Assembly (NCBI GenBank): GCA_029959085.1
Contig: JARWIR010000001.1
Location: forward strand, 21,381,730 to 21,445,729
Direction of reading: 5' to 3'
Origin: Nemophila menziesii
Taxonomy: Eukaryota > Streptophyta > Magnoliopsida > Boraginales > Hydrophyllaceae
DNA: 64,000 bases
In this document: piece after piece, positions 1 through 11,143 of the stretch
Numbering within the stretch: position 1 is the stretch's first letter
Layout: each line of letters begins with the position of its first letter
Notes under the pieces: model-generated
The model's input: only the letters and a program-made list of their open reading frames with translations
Told to the model about the DNA's origin: nothing
Databases searched by the model: none
Made by a program: the position numbers and the translations under genes

Positions 1-2142
1 GTGGGTCGATTCGGAGCCAAAGGGGCATGCAAATTTGAGAAAAAACTTTCATTTTTAGCATTGCACCTCATTGTTTTGATCATAAATTTTTCATACAACA
101 TCCAAATGAGGCTTGGTTTGAGGTATTAGAAACTATACATCTCTAGCTTTCCAGAGGTACAACTATCTTCCAAAAATTCTTATCCAATCTTTCTGTATTT
201 ATTTCTGAAATTATGATAATATATTGAATCTCAAGGATTTTGTGGTAGCTTTCAGGTTCGAGCTTATATCAATCAAAGTGTACTCTGCTCGATTGGATGT
301 ATCTCAAAATATTATGCGATATAGAATCAAGAAAAAATGAATTCCAATACTTGAGTTTAAGTTATGTCCTCTCAAAATATCTGATTTTGTCAATTGCTGA
401 TATGGGTGCGGTATTACCACAAATCCTCCTGACCAACACCCCATTAATTCAAAATACATACCTACCCACACGACCTACACATATAAACTAAAACACTTAA
501 CAATTACTACTTCACACTACAAAAACTAAAAATAAACTGCATGAAAACTATTAAAATTACCTATTAAGCTTGGTTGTCTCCCAAGAAAAGATTTTGTTTA
601 TCATGTGTTAGCTCGACATGTTAAAAGTCTTGAAAATTTTGATGAGGCCCTTGCGACACTACCCTGCTTCATCTCTCCTTCTCCTCGAATTAATATCTTT
701 GGAACTTTCCACCTAAATTTTGTTTCATTCGATCTTAAAAAGGGGTGGGTAGTTTCCGCATTTTTCCTTCCTAGCCTCGCGACAAAACACATTCTTTACC
801 AGGCGATATTGACGGTATGAGATATTTCTTCTCTTCAATCTTGCGCTTATCTTTGAAAGTCGGTGGGTAGTTCCCCCTCATTGTTGCCTTACTTTTACGG
901 TGTGGCACCTTGCTTTCACAACAGTTGTTGATCATCTTCATTGGTAGAGGCAGTTCTGGTTTTTCTAACACCCTTTGATCCTTAACGGGTTCATCTCTAG
1001 ATTCATTCATGATTCGTGATGGAAATGGTTATGGTTGATTTCCTCGAGAAACGACTAAAGTTTTATAATTCTCATGCACCCTTGGTGCCTCAACTAGTTT
1101 CTCAGCCACTTCTTTCTCGTCTTTGACCCAATCTTCCACTATTACCCCATACAATTTTTGCTTTGGGAGCTTTCTAATCTCAATCACCACTTCTTTTGGC
1201 TTGACTTTTCTCTCTTGATTATGTGCGCACTCCTGGGGATATAATTTTCATTTTCGAATTCTAGGATTCGCTTTGCTACCCCTTTTTCTACCGTGCTCAC
1301 AAGAGGCTTAATAACATAATTGTTTTCAATCACATTTGGAAAGGTTGTTGAATCACTAACACATGTATCTGCTATCACTCCCTCTTACTTAACTACTTAC
1401 TTTGGTTGATCTGTATTATCCCTTGGAGAAGTGGACTTATGATAGGATTTGTTACAACTCTTGGCAATGCTATTAGCTTGATTTTGGGCAGACGTATAGT
1501 TTGACATTTGTGTGAACTACTCCAAAATTTATTGTCTTGGATTAGTGTCCATGTGGCCTTGGCTCTAAGCTTGTTTTCCTTTTCTCTCACCTTTAAACTT
1601 TTGCACATCTGTCTACAGTCTGCGAGAGTTCCATTCAATGATTTCTGAGTAAGATCATCTAGTCTTATTATTTGTATCCCACTAGCTTGCGTGTATTTTT
1701 AAAGCGTCTCTTGTAATTCGAAAAGTCGACTTGTCATCGGAGGCTGTGGAACATTTTCGACCAACTGATTGCATCATGCATTCGGTTGCGCGTATTGATA
1801 AAGATCTTGATAGTAGTTACTACCCCATTGTTGATAACCCAAAAAGTCTTTTACTCGAGACTGTTGATGTGTCATTAAAGGTTGTGAGATATTTTTGGGC
1901 CATTGATTGTACCATCCTTGTTCTGCCGGGTAATAGTAAGGGTTTTGGTTTTAATTATTAGCCTTTTGTTGGTAACCTGGATATTATTCCTCATAATTCG
2001 ATGGGGAATCTTCCCAACCAAGTGGTGATTCGGTGTGATCTTACACAAATCAAAAACAAAATCCAAGAGTAAAATCTTACAACAAATATCTGAAACCAAC
2101 TAAAAACACGATTTAACAAAATAGTCCTAAAAAACGACGCCA
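1..2142 (-). mobile_element. Decayed Ty3/gypsy (Athila-like) internal region, incomplete
   Basis: Read on the minus strand this follows a gypsy LTR. A primer-binding-like stretch (TGGCGTCGTTTTTTAGG, 2142 to 2126) resembles the TGGCGCCGTTGCCGGGG block common after plant gypsy LTRs. Next come gag-like pieces (ORF 1638-1393, with a polar segment LNGTLADCRQMCKSLKVREK that resembles the end of gag). Near 640-560 is the sequence CTTGGGAGACAACCAAGC, which in this element class follows the pol stop codon as CTTGGGAGGCAACCCAAG. Protease, RT and integrase are not recognisable between gag-like and post-pol sequence, so the coding core appears deleted. The element continues past the left edge. Assignment to gypsy is fairly safe; the Athila label is an inference from the LTR-PBS pattern. 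Confidence 0.55.
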
Positions 2143-3119
2143 AAAACTTGTCGCCGCCCAAGGTATGATAAAATAAACTAACTAATGCAACACCTTGAGA
2201 GATCTAACTAACCACAAGTGTACGAATCGTTGACAATAAAAGTAAGTATAAAGAGTTATCGTTTGCATAAGGCCTAAGTTTGTTAAACTCGTGTTTCAGT
2301 TTATCTTTGAGATATTTTTTGAGGAAATCGACAATAATGTAAATGATAATATTGGGTTTTGAGTTTTATAAGTACTTAAAATGAAAGATAAAAGACAGGG
2401 ATTAGGTGCAAATATGAGAAGGTAGCTCGAGACACTAGTATTCTCCATTAGTTATAACTTAGTATCATTCTTAACTTAAGGGCAAAAAGGGAATGTGTTG
2501 CTAATTGGGATTCTTAATTCCTTTTAACTCTCGTCAATGTAGCTTATAAGGTTTCCTAACTCTTACTAGAGTCCTCGGGTGAGATTGTTCTACGCAAAAT
2601 CCTGCCGCTACAAGAATTTACCTATATGTTATCCAGCTAGGAAAGCCCGTCAGGATCACTACCTCACACCAGACGTTATAACCTATGTCTACTATCCAAC
2701 CCCTCGTCAGGGTGTCAGTTAAATAACTGGCATATCAAATTGCATGGCTGCTACAACTGGGTTACATAGTTGTTACAAGAGTTATAAAAAATAGTACAAT
2801 TATATCTCAATTCGTTTAAATCACATATAATCCCAAATATAGTCAAAATTATACCCAATTCATAGTCTAGGGTCCACATAAAAGCATTTCAAGCTAAATG
2901 GATTTTATTTCATAAGAAAAATATGAAATACAATGGTAGTCATTTTCATAATTAACCTAATAATTATAAAAAGATAAGGATTAAACTCAAAAAGATGATG
3001 AATTGATGGAACAGTGTGAAACCCTTGCTCCTCCTTCACAAATGATCTTGTTCTTCTCTTCAGTTGTCTTCTAATCTTCTCTGATGAATGCGTACTAAAC
3101 TTGGACTCTTTTCTAAGGT

Positions 3120-3183
<64 letters not shown>

Positions 3184-3704
3184 TTCCCAATCGTTTTAGG
3201 AGTAATGACCCCTTTTAAGTGACCTAGACCAACCTAAACGTGTTTCCAAAGAGAGTGGATTGGTTCGAACCAACAACTGCAACTTTGATAATTTCTTCAT
3301 TTTAGCTCTGAATCACAAATTGTTAGTTCCTACTTGCTCTTGTCTCCAATTAATATTAAAAATTAAAAGGATTCTCAAAAATCTTAATAAATTGAACGTG
3401 GTGATACCAACAAGTCAATTTTTGAATCTAGTCGATAAGTGCTTTTGCTTCCAAAAGTGGCTTCTTAGTCCTTTTATGCCTTGACATGGGTTTGACCTTT
3501 CTCTATCGACTTCCTATCCTCGTGTTGGGATATAATATCATCCAATTATGTTAAGAGATGCACAAATAACATACAAATTACACATAAATAGCTCCAAAAG
3601 TATCAATCCTCCAAAACTAGAAAAAAAGAAATAAGAAAATATCAAAATATAGGGAAGAATTCATCAAAAAAGTAATAAATAACCCTAAAAAGATGTCTCG
3701 TGAT
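2143..3704 (-). repeat. Probable gypsy LTR (minus orientation)
   Basis: The stretch upstream (minus sense) of the primer-binding-like site has the character of a plant gypsy LTR: non-coding, with short direct and AT-rich motifs and a promoter-like AT run, ending in CGATTCGTACACTTGTGG before the PBS block. The outer end is placed near 3704, where minus-strand GAGACATCTTTTTAGGG matches the start of the plus-strand LTR at 4139. The ends are estimates because no partner LTR lies inside the window. The LTR includes the AT/GA microsatellite at 3120-3183. Confidence 0.45.
3120..3183. repeat. Compound AT/GA microsatellite
   Basis: An (AT)n run of about 40 bases passes directly into (AG)n. It lies inside the presumed LTR. 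Confidence 0.95.
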
Positions 3705-4138
3705 TAGATGAAGTTATTAGAATAAAATAGACATCACATAGTGGTCATCCCACATAATGCATATGTAACCAAATAAGTTTGCAAAATAGATCAATGGTGG
3801 ACCAGTGCATCCAATGATTGTTCCCAGACCTCCATACTTTCCCTACAATAATTTATCAAGCACATATGAGATAATTATTCATTTATAGTAATTTTATGAA
3901 GCATAAGTGAGGAACTAACCTAACTATATCAGTAACAGAAGCAACATTGCTTTTCTCTGGACCGAACAAAGACTCTTGCATATTAATCCATTGATATGCT
4001 CCTATTTTTTGCTTTTGCAAGATGCACAACTTCATTTTAATCATTATACAATGCAAATAATAAGATCACACAAGTATCAGTGATAAATAGTTCATATCAA
4101 TTGATATATCTTCATTTGTGATAGAATAATTGTATTAA
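3705..4138 (-). pseudogene. Spliced-looking gene fragment between two LTRs, unidentified
   Basis: On the minus strand an exon-like stretch encodes MQESLFGPEKSNVASVTDIV (about 3980-3920). Then comes an AT-rich intron-like segment ending in TTATTGTAG, then a second exon-like stretch that reads GKYGGLGTIIGCTGPPLIYF followed by ANLFGYICIMWDD (about 3842-3740). The second part is hydrophobic and rich in Gly, like a membrane segment. I do not recognise the family. The fragment sits between the outer ends of two inverted gypsy LTRs, so it may be old host sequence trapped between insertions or a transduced fragment. Confidence 0.3.
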
Positions 4139-4720
4139 GAGACATCTTTTTAGAGTTTTATTGGACCCAAGTGAGTGATTTTCCCTATTATTTGAAATAT
4201 CTTGTAATCCTACCTCATTTTGGATATATTGCTATTTTTAGAGCTTTTGTGCCTTGATTGTGTGTTAAGTGTGTAGGTTTAAGGTACATGGTTGACATGA
4301 GACACCAATATTATGAGGAGAATTCAATAAGTCTAGTCCAAACCCAAGCCAAGGCGTAAAAAGAGAAACACGTCACTTAGGAGAAGTTAGAGTATTACCG
4401 ACAAAATTTTGACGTCAACTGATTCAGTCACCACAAATTATTGTCAGAGATTTTGACAAATTTCCTTTTGATTTGGATATAGATTGAAGTAAGCGATGCG
4501 TGTGAAATGACGAAAGTCAATTCTGAGTTGAGATGAAGAAGTCATGGCAATGTTTCCACCATGACTCGAACCAGTTCAACAATAAAGTAAAACAGGTTGG
4601 GCTATTTTAACCCACTTAAGTAAGCCTATTTGGACCCAATCCGTTTTATAACATCTATGTAAGGCTTTTAAAAGCTCGTTTTTCATATACAACATTTGGG
4701 AGAGAACGGTAACGCCTAAA

Positions 4721-4828
4721 GAAGAAGAAGAAGAAGAAGAAGAAGAAGAAGAAGAAGAAGAAGAAGAAGAAGAAGAAGAAGAAGAAGAAGAAGAAGAAGA
4801 AGAAGAAGAAGAAGAAGAAGAAGAAGAA
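4721..4828. repeat. (GAA)36 microsatellite
   Basis: A pure GAA tract of 108 bp. It creates long Glu/Phe/Leu ORFs on both strands that are not genes. It appears to be the left half of one microsatellite whose right half is at 5884-6018. Confidence 0.97.
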
Positions 4829-4849
4829 CCCGCTCTCCTCCAACTTCTT

Positions 4850-5260
4850 AGTAAGTCTACTTAGTGTCTCGCTTACAACAATGAATAGAAAAAGGGATAG
4901 TGGGACCCCTTGTCGAAGACTCTGGAGCTGTGGAAGAAGCCTATGAGGGAGCCATTCACGAGGCCCTACTGAGTAAGGGGGAGGATGCCGTCATTATACA
5001 CAACTTTATCCACTTTACCTCGAATCCCAATTTTCTAAGCAAATATTCAAGAAACCTCCTGTAGAAATGGTCGTAAGCTTTTTCTATGTCAATTTTGCAT
5101 AGAACTCCCGGTTCCCCCTTCTAATTCTTGAGTCAATGCACTTGTTCGCTTTAGGTTTTTATTTTAGGAGTTGTCTTCTTTGAACAAAAATGCTCTGATG
5201 GGGTGATCTGATCAAACTCATCGCCTTCTTTATTTTGGATGCTAACGCTGATTTTTTTCT
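4850..5260 (-). pseudogene. LINE reverse transcriptase fragment
   Basis: Minus-strand translation gives LCKIDIEKAYDHFYRRFLEY, the conserved block of plant L1-type reverse transcriptases (DIEKAYD with a catalytic Asp). A downstream segment carries the typical Gly-poor, frameshifted continuation. Only a short part of the RT is present, and ORF1, endonuclease and 3' end are absent. It is older than, and not contiguous with, the LINE at 61.4-64 kb, although both belong to the same broad class. Confidence 0.6.
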
Positions 5261-5362
5261 ATTTTGATAATTCAAATTGATTGGTCACACCTATCCAATA
5301 ACCTAGAATCTAATATGAATGACTCGCTATTCACTCGTTTTTTGGGTCATAATTATTATGTA

Positions 5363-5449
5363 GGAGAAATGGTTGAGTATTTGAAGGCGTAGCACTGGAA
5401 GTGCTATGTAGACATTTGTTTACCCATGGTTCAAATCGCTCTCTTTCTG
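5363..5449 (+). pseudogene. trnS-GGA: Organelle-type trnS-GGA pseudogene
   Basis: An 87-nt class II tRNA with anticodon loop CTGGAAG (anticodon GGA), long variable arm GTAGACATTTGTTTAC and T-arm GGTTCAAATC closely follows the plastid tRNA-Ser(GGA), which plant mitochondria also carry. Compared with the usual gene there are several changes of C to T or G to A type, including GAGAGA to GAGAAA in the acceptor stem, CGAGTGG to TGAGTAT in the D arm and CGAATC to CAAATC in the T arm. An acceptor mismatch results. This is the pattern of a methylated, decaying nuclear insertion, so it is unlikely to be functional. Confidence 0.8.
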
Positions 5450-5850
5450 CACCTTCACTTAACTCACCGATTTGACTAATGCTGAGGGAATATCCGACCA
5501 ATAGGGATCGTAGCAACGAACTAGGATCCTATAATATGTCAATTATTCTCTTTGAAAGAAACAAATGGACAAAGCCTTGATTCCCAAGGAAGTAGACCTT
5601 CGAGAACTAATATTGGACCGGGAAAAAAAGTATAATCTACCCTTGTGTGATTCTTGTTGAAGCATATACTCTGGGGGAGGGGGGTGCAGGCGGACAATTT
5701 TAAAGCAGACTCCCCATTCATTAGATAGAGAAGATCACCAAGATTTTGCAATTCGCTGCCGGACTTATTCCACAATTCCAAGAACTCGGATAGAATCGGT
5801 ATATGATACCGATTTGATCTAATCTCTCTTATTGAACTGCTCATTCAATG
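5450..5850. other. Organelle-like flanking DNA (candidate NUMT or NUPT)
   Basis: The sequence beside the trnS pseudogene is visibly more GC-rich than its surroundings. A 101-codon minus-strand ORF remains open (5844-5539, beginning MSSSIREIRSNRYH). I do not recognise ycf3 or rps4, the usual plastid neighbours of trnS-GGA. That makes a mitochondrial source, where a plastid-like trnS sits among other sequence, as likely as a plastid one. No mitochondrial gene was recognised either. Confidence 0.4.
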
Positions 5851-5883
5851 ATCATCCTCAATATTATGCCTTAAAGAGGACTC

Positions 5884-6018
5884 AAGAAGAAGAAGAAGAA
5901 GAAGAAGAAGAAGAGGAGGAAGAAGAAGAAGAAGAAGAAGAAGAAGAAGAAGAAGAAGAAGAAGAAGAAGAAGAAGAAGAAGAAGAAGAAGAAGAAGAAG
6001 AAGAAGAAGAAGAAGAAG
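5884..6018. repeat. GAA microsatellite, second block
   Basis: About 135 bp of GAA, with a small AGGAGGAAG interruption near 5914. It resumes on the far side of the LINE/organelle insertion and probably belongs to the same original tract as 4721-4828. Confidence 0.95.
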
Positions 6019-7360
6019 GGTTTTCACCAATTTTACACCATTTTTCATGATTCCATATCCATTTCCTTTCGAGTCTTATGTTAATTTTGTTTTGTTTTTT
6101 GTTTTAAACATGATAATTACGTTACTTGTTATTCTTTTCATTATGTAATTATGAACTAAAAACCCAATTGCTTGAGGATTGATATATGTATGAATCATCA
6201 TTCTTATGAATTTGGGATTATATTTAACTGGAGTGACGTTTATTTATACTAACTATATGTCTCTGATGCCTACTTGTATTTTGGCCAAATATTGGGCAGT
6301 GTTGGTAATTTAGACTATCTCCTAGGAGGCAGGGAGTCAGATTACAATCTTAGCATATAGACAGTTGGTGTTCGTTAGTGAATTGGGAGATCTTGACTAG
6401 TCAAGTAGTCAAATAAGGGTTAAACCATCTAACGTGTGAAAGCACTGTAGGTATCACTCGGGAGAGGTCTCTAGTACCGTAAGATAGCTTCATATCTACC
6501 TAGGAGGGATTTGGGAAGAAAGAATCCCAACTGGCGACTAATGTGAAAATACCACTTTGCCCTTATTTCAAGAAACATTAAGTTAACTACTATGAGAATT
6601 ACTAGCAAGACTCATGCATCTTTCTCATATATTTCAACGCATTTCTTAAGTTAAATAACATTTCTATTATTATCAATTATTTTACTTCATCTTTATTTAT
6701 TGCACTTTCATCTTAATAATCACAAACCAACCAACATTTCTTTAATTTTATTCTTATTTCTTGCAACTTACACTACCATACTTGCAAACACATTAATTTT
6801 TACCTTGATAGTCCATGTGGAGACGATATACTTATCAAATTATTACTTGTCAATGACCCGTACACTTGCAAGAAATAAACCCTCTCTAGTTTATCGCACC
6901 CTAGGGGACGACACAAATTTTGAACAACTTCCTAAATAACTTGATTTCCACTTTCCACTGAAGTAGTATCCGAAATATAATGCGATTCCGCTTTTTCCAT
7001 ATAACACACAAGGTGATATTTTGCATTGTTAACATTTCTTCTTGTATTGTGTTTGTTGTACTACCTGCACTTTTGTGTAACCCCTTAACGACTATTTGAA
7101 CCTAAAAGAGTAAATGTGCGATAAATTGAGTATTTGTCTTTAAACATAGTAAATAGAGTTCTCAAATAAATTGGATTACTAGTATTTTCTTTCTAGCATT
7201 TGAGCTTTGAGTAGCTCAACAACTTTTTTCAAGAGTTGCTTGTCTTCTACAACAACACACTACTACAAGTAATATGCAAAGTAGATTAAAAAAAGGGTCA
7301 TATTGCATGTTATTTAAATCAACGAGCATTTCCATATGAGGATAAAAGTTACCTTGAATT

Positions 7361-7640
7361 TTTTTTAAGCTCAGATGGTAAAATAAGTTATCTTTCTTTG
7401 AAATGGTGTAGGTTCGAGTCTTATCAGCAACATCTTATTTTATGACCAAGCCCGATTTATGTAGACAGCAGTTTAGAAATCGTCGCCATAGTCGCGACAA
7501 TCCATTACCATGGACAATTATTTCATAGGTGACTAATATGAAAAAAGATCGTCATATTCTTGTGACGGATTAATATGTTACAAAAAATACTATAGGCTTC
7601 AGTTTTTCAAAATCATCGTCAAATGATTGTTACCAATAAA
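7361..7640 (+). repeat. tRNA-derived SINE-like element
   Basis: A box A-like GCTCAGATGGTA (about 7370) and box B-like GGTTCGAGTCT (about 7411) are spaced as in a pol III promoter. They are followed by a body with GTCGCCATAGTCGCGAC. The same order (tRNA-like head, AGCCCGA, then a CTGTCGCC body) occurs inverted at about 21530-21715, which argues for a dispersed family rather than chance. The 3' end is not resolved. Confidence 0.45.
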
Positions 7641-7865
7641 TAGTTTTTATGAGATGTTTCAACTCCAATACAAACTTCATCCCCGGAATTTTATGCTATG
7701 ATCATTATATAAGCACTCGTTGCTAGTGTCCATTTAAAAAAACAAGAATTTCCAATCCACAATTCATGGTAGAAAGTCGCTTCTAAAATAAATAAAAGCA
7801 AAGTATTTTCTCACTCGAAGTTTAAATGTTATAATATTGAGTTAAATTGACCTAAATATTATAGT

Positions 7866-8200
7866 TTAATTTTTTTTTTTTTTTGGAAAATCCACTTTTA
7901 TTACTTCAAACCGAGTCATTACAACCACTATCTACGGTACCAATATTTACATAATAGAAACTAGTCAGACTACCCATATGAACACCTATCATCCAACTAT
8001 CCCACTGTAACCATCGTAGATCACAAGATGTGCTACTCGTCGAGAACGAACACCAATCCATTCGTAGATCGCAAGTCTTATAACCCCTCGCACCTTTCCG
8101 AACCCTCGTGAAAGGAACATCAACAACCCCACACACACAAAAATCGACAACCAAGATGAGGTACTTAATCACGATTAGCATCGCTACCGTGACTTACCCC
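7866..8200 (-). mobile_element. Poly(A)-tailed retroposed fragment
   Basis: On the minus strand a 91-codon ORF (8181-7906) is followed by an AATAAAAG signal and a run of 14 or more A at 7882-7866. That is the structure expected of the 3' end of a LINE, SINE or processed transcript. The encoded peptide (for example KGARGYKTCDLRMDWCSF) is not a family I recognise. Confidence 0.4.
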
Positions 8201-8341
8201 AGTGTAAAACACCAGAAGTCCTCCCAAATAAACAAAACCCAAATTTGGGTTTGAACCACGGAGAGGACAGGTCGAGGGTGGTATTTATACTTAAACTGAA
8301 TAGTATCATTTTTACCGATTATCCCTATCCCACAATATATC

Positions 8342-9601
8342 CTAAAATTGGAACCATACCCAACAAAGTCTGACCCAATTCACCCCTATACTCCAATTCC
8401 TCATCCCCTGTTCCATCCCTTTATTTATCAAAATACCTTCTGCAAAATTCTTCCAAATCCGATATATCACTAGTAATTGTTGTTTCTGCTCTAGTACAAG
8501 ATGACATATATGTTCCTTATGATTCTTATAAACTAAGGATAGATGCTTCATTTTATACTTAATGTTAATATCGAGACTTTTTCCCACCATGTTAATTTTC
8601 TTAAAATGTTAAAATTTGCCATCACAGACCCATAGTCTGTGCCCTCCTCGTTGTATCTAATTTCATAATAAACTTGAAAACCCCAATCAAGAGAATAGTG
8701 ATTACCTTGGATTTTAGGTATACCTGCTTTGTCAACGATCTGTTTCAATTTTTCATTTCTTGCCCAAGGTTGTACTACTTTCTCCTTTCTTTTATGACGT
8801 ATGTTGTTGTTAATTTGTAAACTCTTATCACATAACATCATATCAGTTTGCTATGTTGTAGATCTCGGTTTCGCGGCCTAGGCGGTCGACCGGGGTCTAG
8901 CGCCTATGCGCGATTATACGGGGCCTAGGCGGAATTATACGGTTTTGAATCCCGCTGTGTAAATTTGTATATTTAGTAATATATATGTATAGTAATTATA
9001 GCAGTTTTAACCATTTAAGTCATAAAATTCATCTAACAACAATATAGTAAATATAAAAAATACTAAATATTGAGTTATAATATCAATTAAAGAATTCTCG
9101 AGAATAAGAAAAATAACAAGAAGGTCTATGCTAGCATATTTTGCCATTAATCAGCGCCTAGACGACCATTTTTTGCCATTAATCGGCGCCTAGACGGGTT
9201 AGACGCTTATTCTACGGTGACTAAGGTGATAGGCAAAACGCCTAGAGTTTTAACTAGGCGTAAGAGGTTGAGGGGCGCACCTAGGCGGGGAGATCTACAA
9301 CATAGTCAGTTTGTTGAGTTGACTTAATAGTTGTATCTTTATTTATTTTATTAATCGTTGAATTGCTACTTAAGGTATTCACAATATGCTGATGTAAACT
9401 ATAAACATTTAACTACATCCTACCTTGTTTCCAAACGTTTCTCCGTTTTCTCATGACACTCTCTATTATATGCCCCTTCGCCTCGCTTACTCTTAGATTT
9501 TTCTCTTTAGACTTGACTATCCAGTACCTATATCTCCTTGTCCCTTCCATATTAATTCCCGCAGACGATAGCCACCGTCTGCCTTGACCCTTCTTTTTCA
9601 T
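8342..9601 (-). pseudogene. Unidentified decayed coding region interrupted by a MITE
   Basis: Three minus-strand ORF pieces lie in order: 9601-9413 (basic, RRYRYWIVKSKEKNLRVSEA), then 8841-8548 (KLKQIVDKAGIPKIQGNHYS) and 8590-8342. The 8851-9305 MITE sits between the first and second. They could be exons or frameshifted pieces of one protein, probably transposon-derived, but I do not recognise any domain. Confidence 0.3.
8851..9305. mobile_element. hAT-type MITE, copy 1
   Basis: This 455-bp element has perfect 16-bp terminal inverted repeats (CTATGTTGTAGATCTC at 8851-8866, its complement at 9290-9305). It is flanked by a perfect 8-bp direct repeat TCAGTTTG (8843-8850 and 9306-9313), the target-site length of hAT transposons. 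Both ends are rich in GCCTAGGCG motifs and the centre is AT-rich. It has no coding capacity. A second copy in opposite orientation lies at 11144-11611. The perfect ends suggest a recent insertion. Confidence 0.88.
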
Positions 9602-10030
9602 AAGATGTTTGTTCTGGTTTTGATTGACATAATCGTTATTCGAGATGATGTTTATATCTTCATATATGCCTGTAATTAATTGTTCGTAATCTGTAATTTA
9701 ATCTCCTTGAACCTTGAAGCAGTGATATCGATCAAATTGTCTGGTGTATCTCTCGTCTGATGTTTCATTCATGTTTTATGGATTTAATTACTGATTATTT
9801 TTTATTTTTGCAGAGTGGGATTGAAGAAGGTGTTGTCGGTTGTTTGGATAAGGGTCAAGAGTGAGTTTTCTCGAGAGAATCGGGAATTTTTTCCCGTTTT
9901 CTTTTGTTTTCAAATGAAAAGCAAAAGACACGGTCTATTAAAACCGTCTTATCTATTAAGATTTAAGTTTTATATTTATGTTTCTCATAGGACTAAAGAT
10001 TATATACCAATGAAAGAGTTATAGACTTTT

Positions 10031-10850
10031 TCATAGGGGTTTGAGTATTTTCTTTTGCTCACATTTTTTGTCAAGCAAAATCTAACAAATTTGATCTCTA
10101 TCTTGAAATGAGTGTGGCTAGAACCCCACCCCCGGTCCACCCTTGGAGGCATATACATGTCATATTAAATCCGAGACAGTAACGGTTGCATTACAAAGTT
10201 GTCCAGTTTTTTTTCTTAAAAAAAACGTGACTAGTAAAATATATTGACTTTCGAGGATATAAATTAAGTTATAATTTTCTTTTATGAACTTTAGTCTTCA
10301 TTTAACCTCTAACGTTATATTTATTTTGTATACACAAATTTAATCCAAAAAATTCGAGACAATGGCCCTTGATCAAATCACCAAATCTTTTAACTTGTAG
10401 CACCACTAATAAAATTTATTAGATTCGCCGATCCCATATAACATTACATAATATGTTGTTCATGGTGACGTAATAGTGGGAAAGAAAAAATAATAAGAAA
10501 GTTATTTGACTTGCATCTAAGAACGTGAAATTGAACGTGATGAGGTCCCCAATTCCATATATAGTTGCAAACAATTTGTAGTGAGTTACAGACTTACAGT
10601 AGCCTGCCCGATCATCGAGCTAACCATATCCTATTATGGTGGAATCGTAGAAAGATCCATATAAAACGCTAAGGTTGCCCCTCTAGCTGGCTGTCTTCCA
10701 TCATATGATTTTCCTTTAATTTAAACAACTTTTATTAGCTTTGTAAACTATACACACATAGTATTATATAGTGAATGTACCCACTAGAAAGCTGGAGATC
10801 TGTTAATTAAATATATAAGCTGTCTTGCATTATGGAGACGTACATTTCAG
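10031..10850. other. Stretch without recognised genes
   Basis: AT-rich sequence with no supported ORF or recognisable repeat. It precedes the G-run and left end of the CACTA element. Confidence 0.5.
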
Positions 10851-10866
10851 CACTTACTGCTTGAGA

Positions 10867-10901
10867 GGGGGGGGGGGAGGTGGGGGGGGGGGGGGGGGGG
10901 T
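10867..10901. repeat. Poly-G tract
   Basis: G-runs with only a few interruptions, next to the left end of the CACTA element. The exact length may not be reliably sequenced. Confidence 0.8.
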
Positions 10902-11143
10902 GTTGGGGGTAATAGCGACTTCGCTGTTGAATGACCATTAGAGATACCCTTTAACCGACCGAGAACGCTATTCAGTGGTCGATAGATGGTAAACCTTTCC
11001 CGACTACATGTACCACTCACTAAAGGTAATAACCTCTAGCAAACACATATGGTCGCTAGATAGTTTTTTTAGCCGCCATCTGTTGTGGCCCTTTATGACC
11101 ACTAACTGTCGCGAGAGGGTAGTTTTGATATCGACTACACACC

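Larger units (their letters stand above)
4139..6920 (+). repeat. Probable gypsy LTR (plus orientation), split by insertion
   Basis: It begins with GAGACATCTTTTTAGAG, which matches the minus-strand LTR end near 3704. It ends with CCCGTACACTTGCAAG followed by CCTAGGGGACGACAC near 6900, a degenerate version of the sequence seen at the end of plant gypsy LTRs and their PBS region. The left arm runs to the GAA microsatellite at 4721-4828 and the right arm resumes at 5884. The middle (about 4829-5883) is foreign: LINE RT plus organelle-like DNA. No gag or pol is recognisable downstream, so this is a solo LTR or a non-autonomous LARD-like derivative. Confidence 0.4.

Noticed and set aside
4655..6050. 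Long poly-Phe, poly-Glu and poly-Leu ORFs
   Set aside because: They are translations of the GAA microsatellites and have no coding signal outside the repeat.
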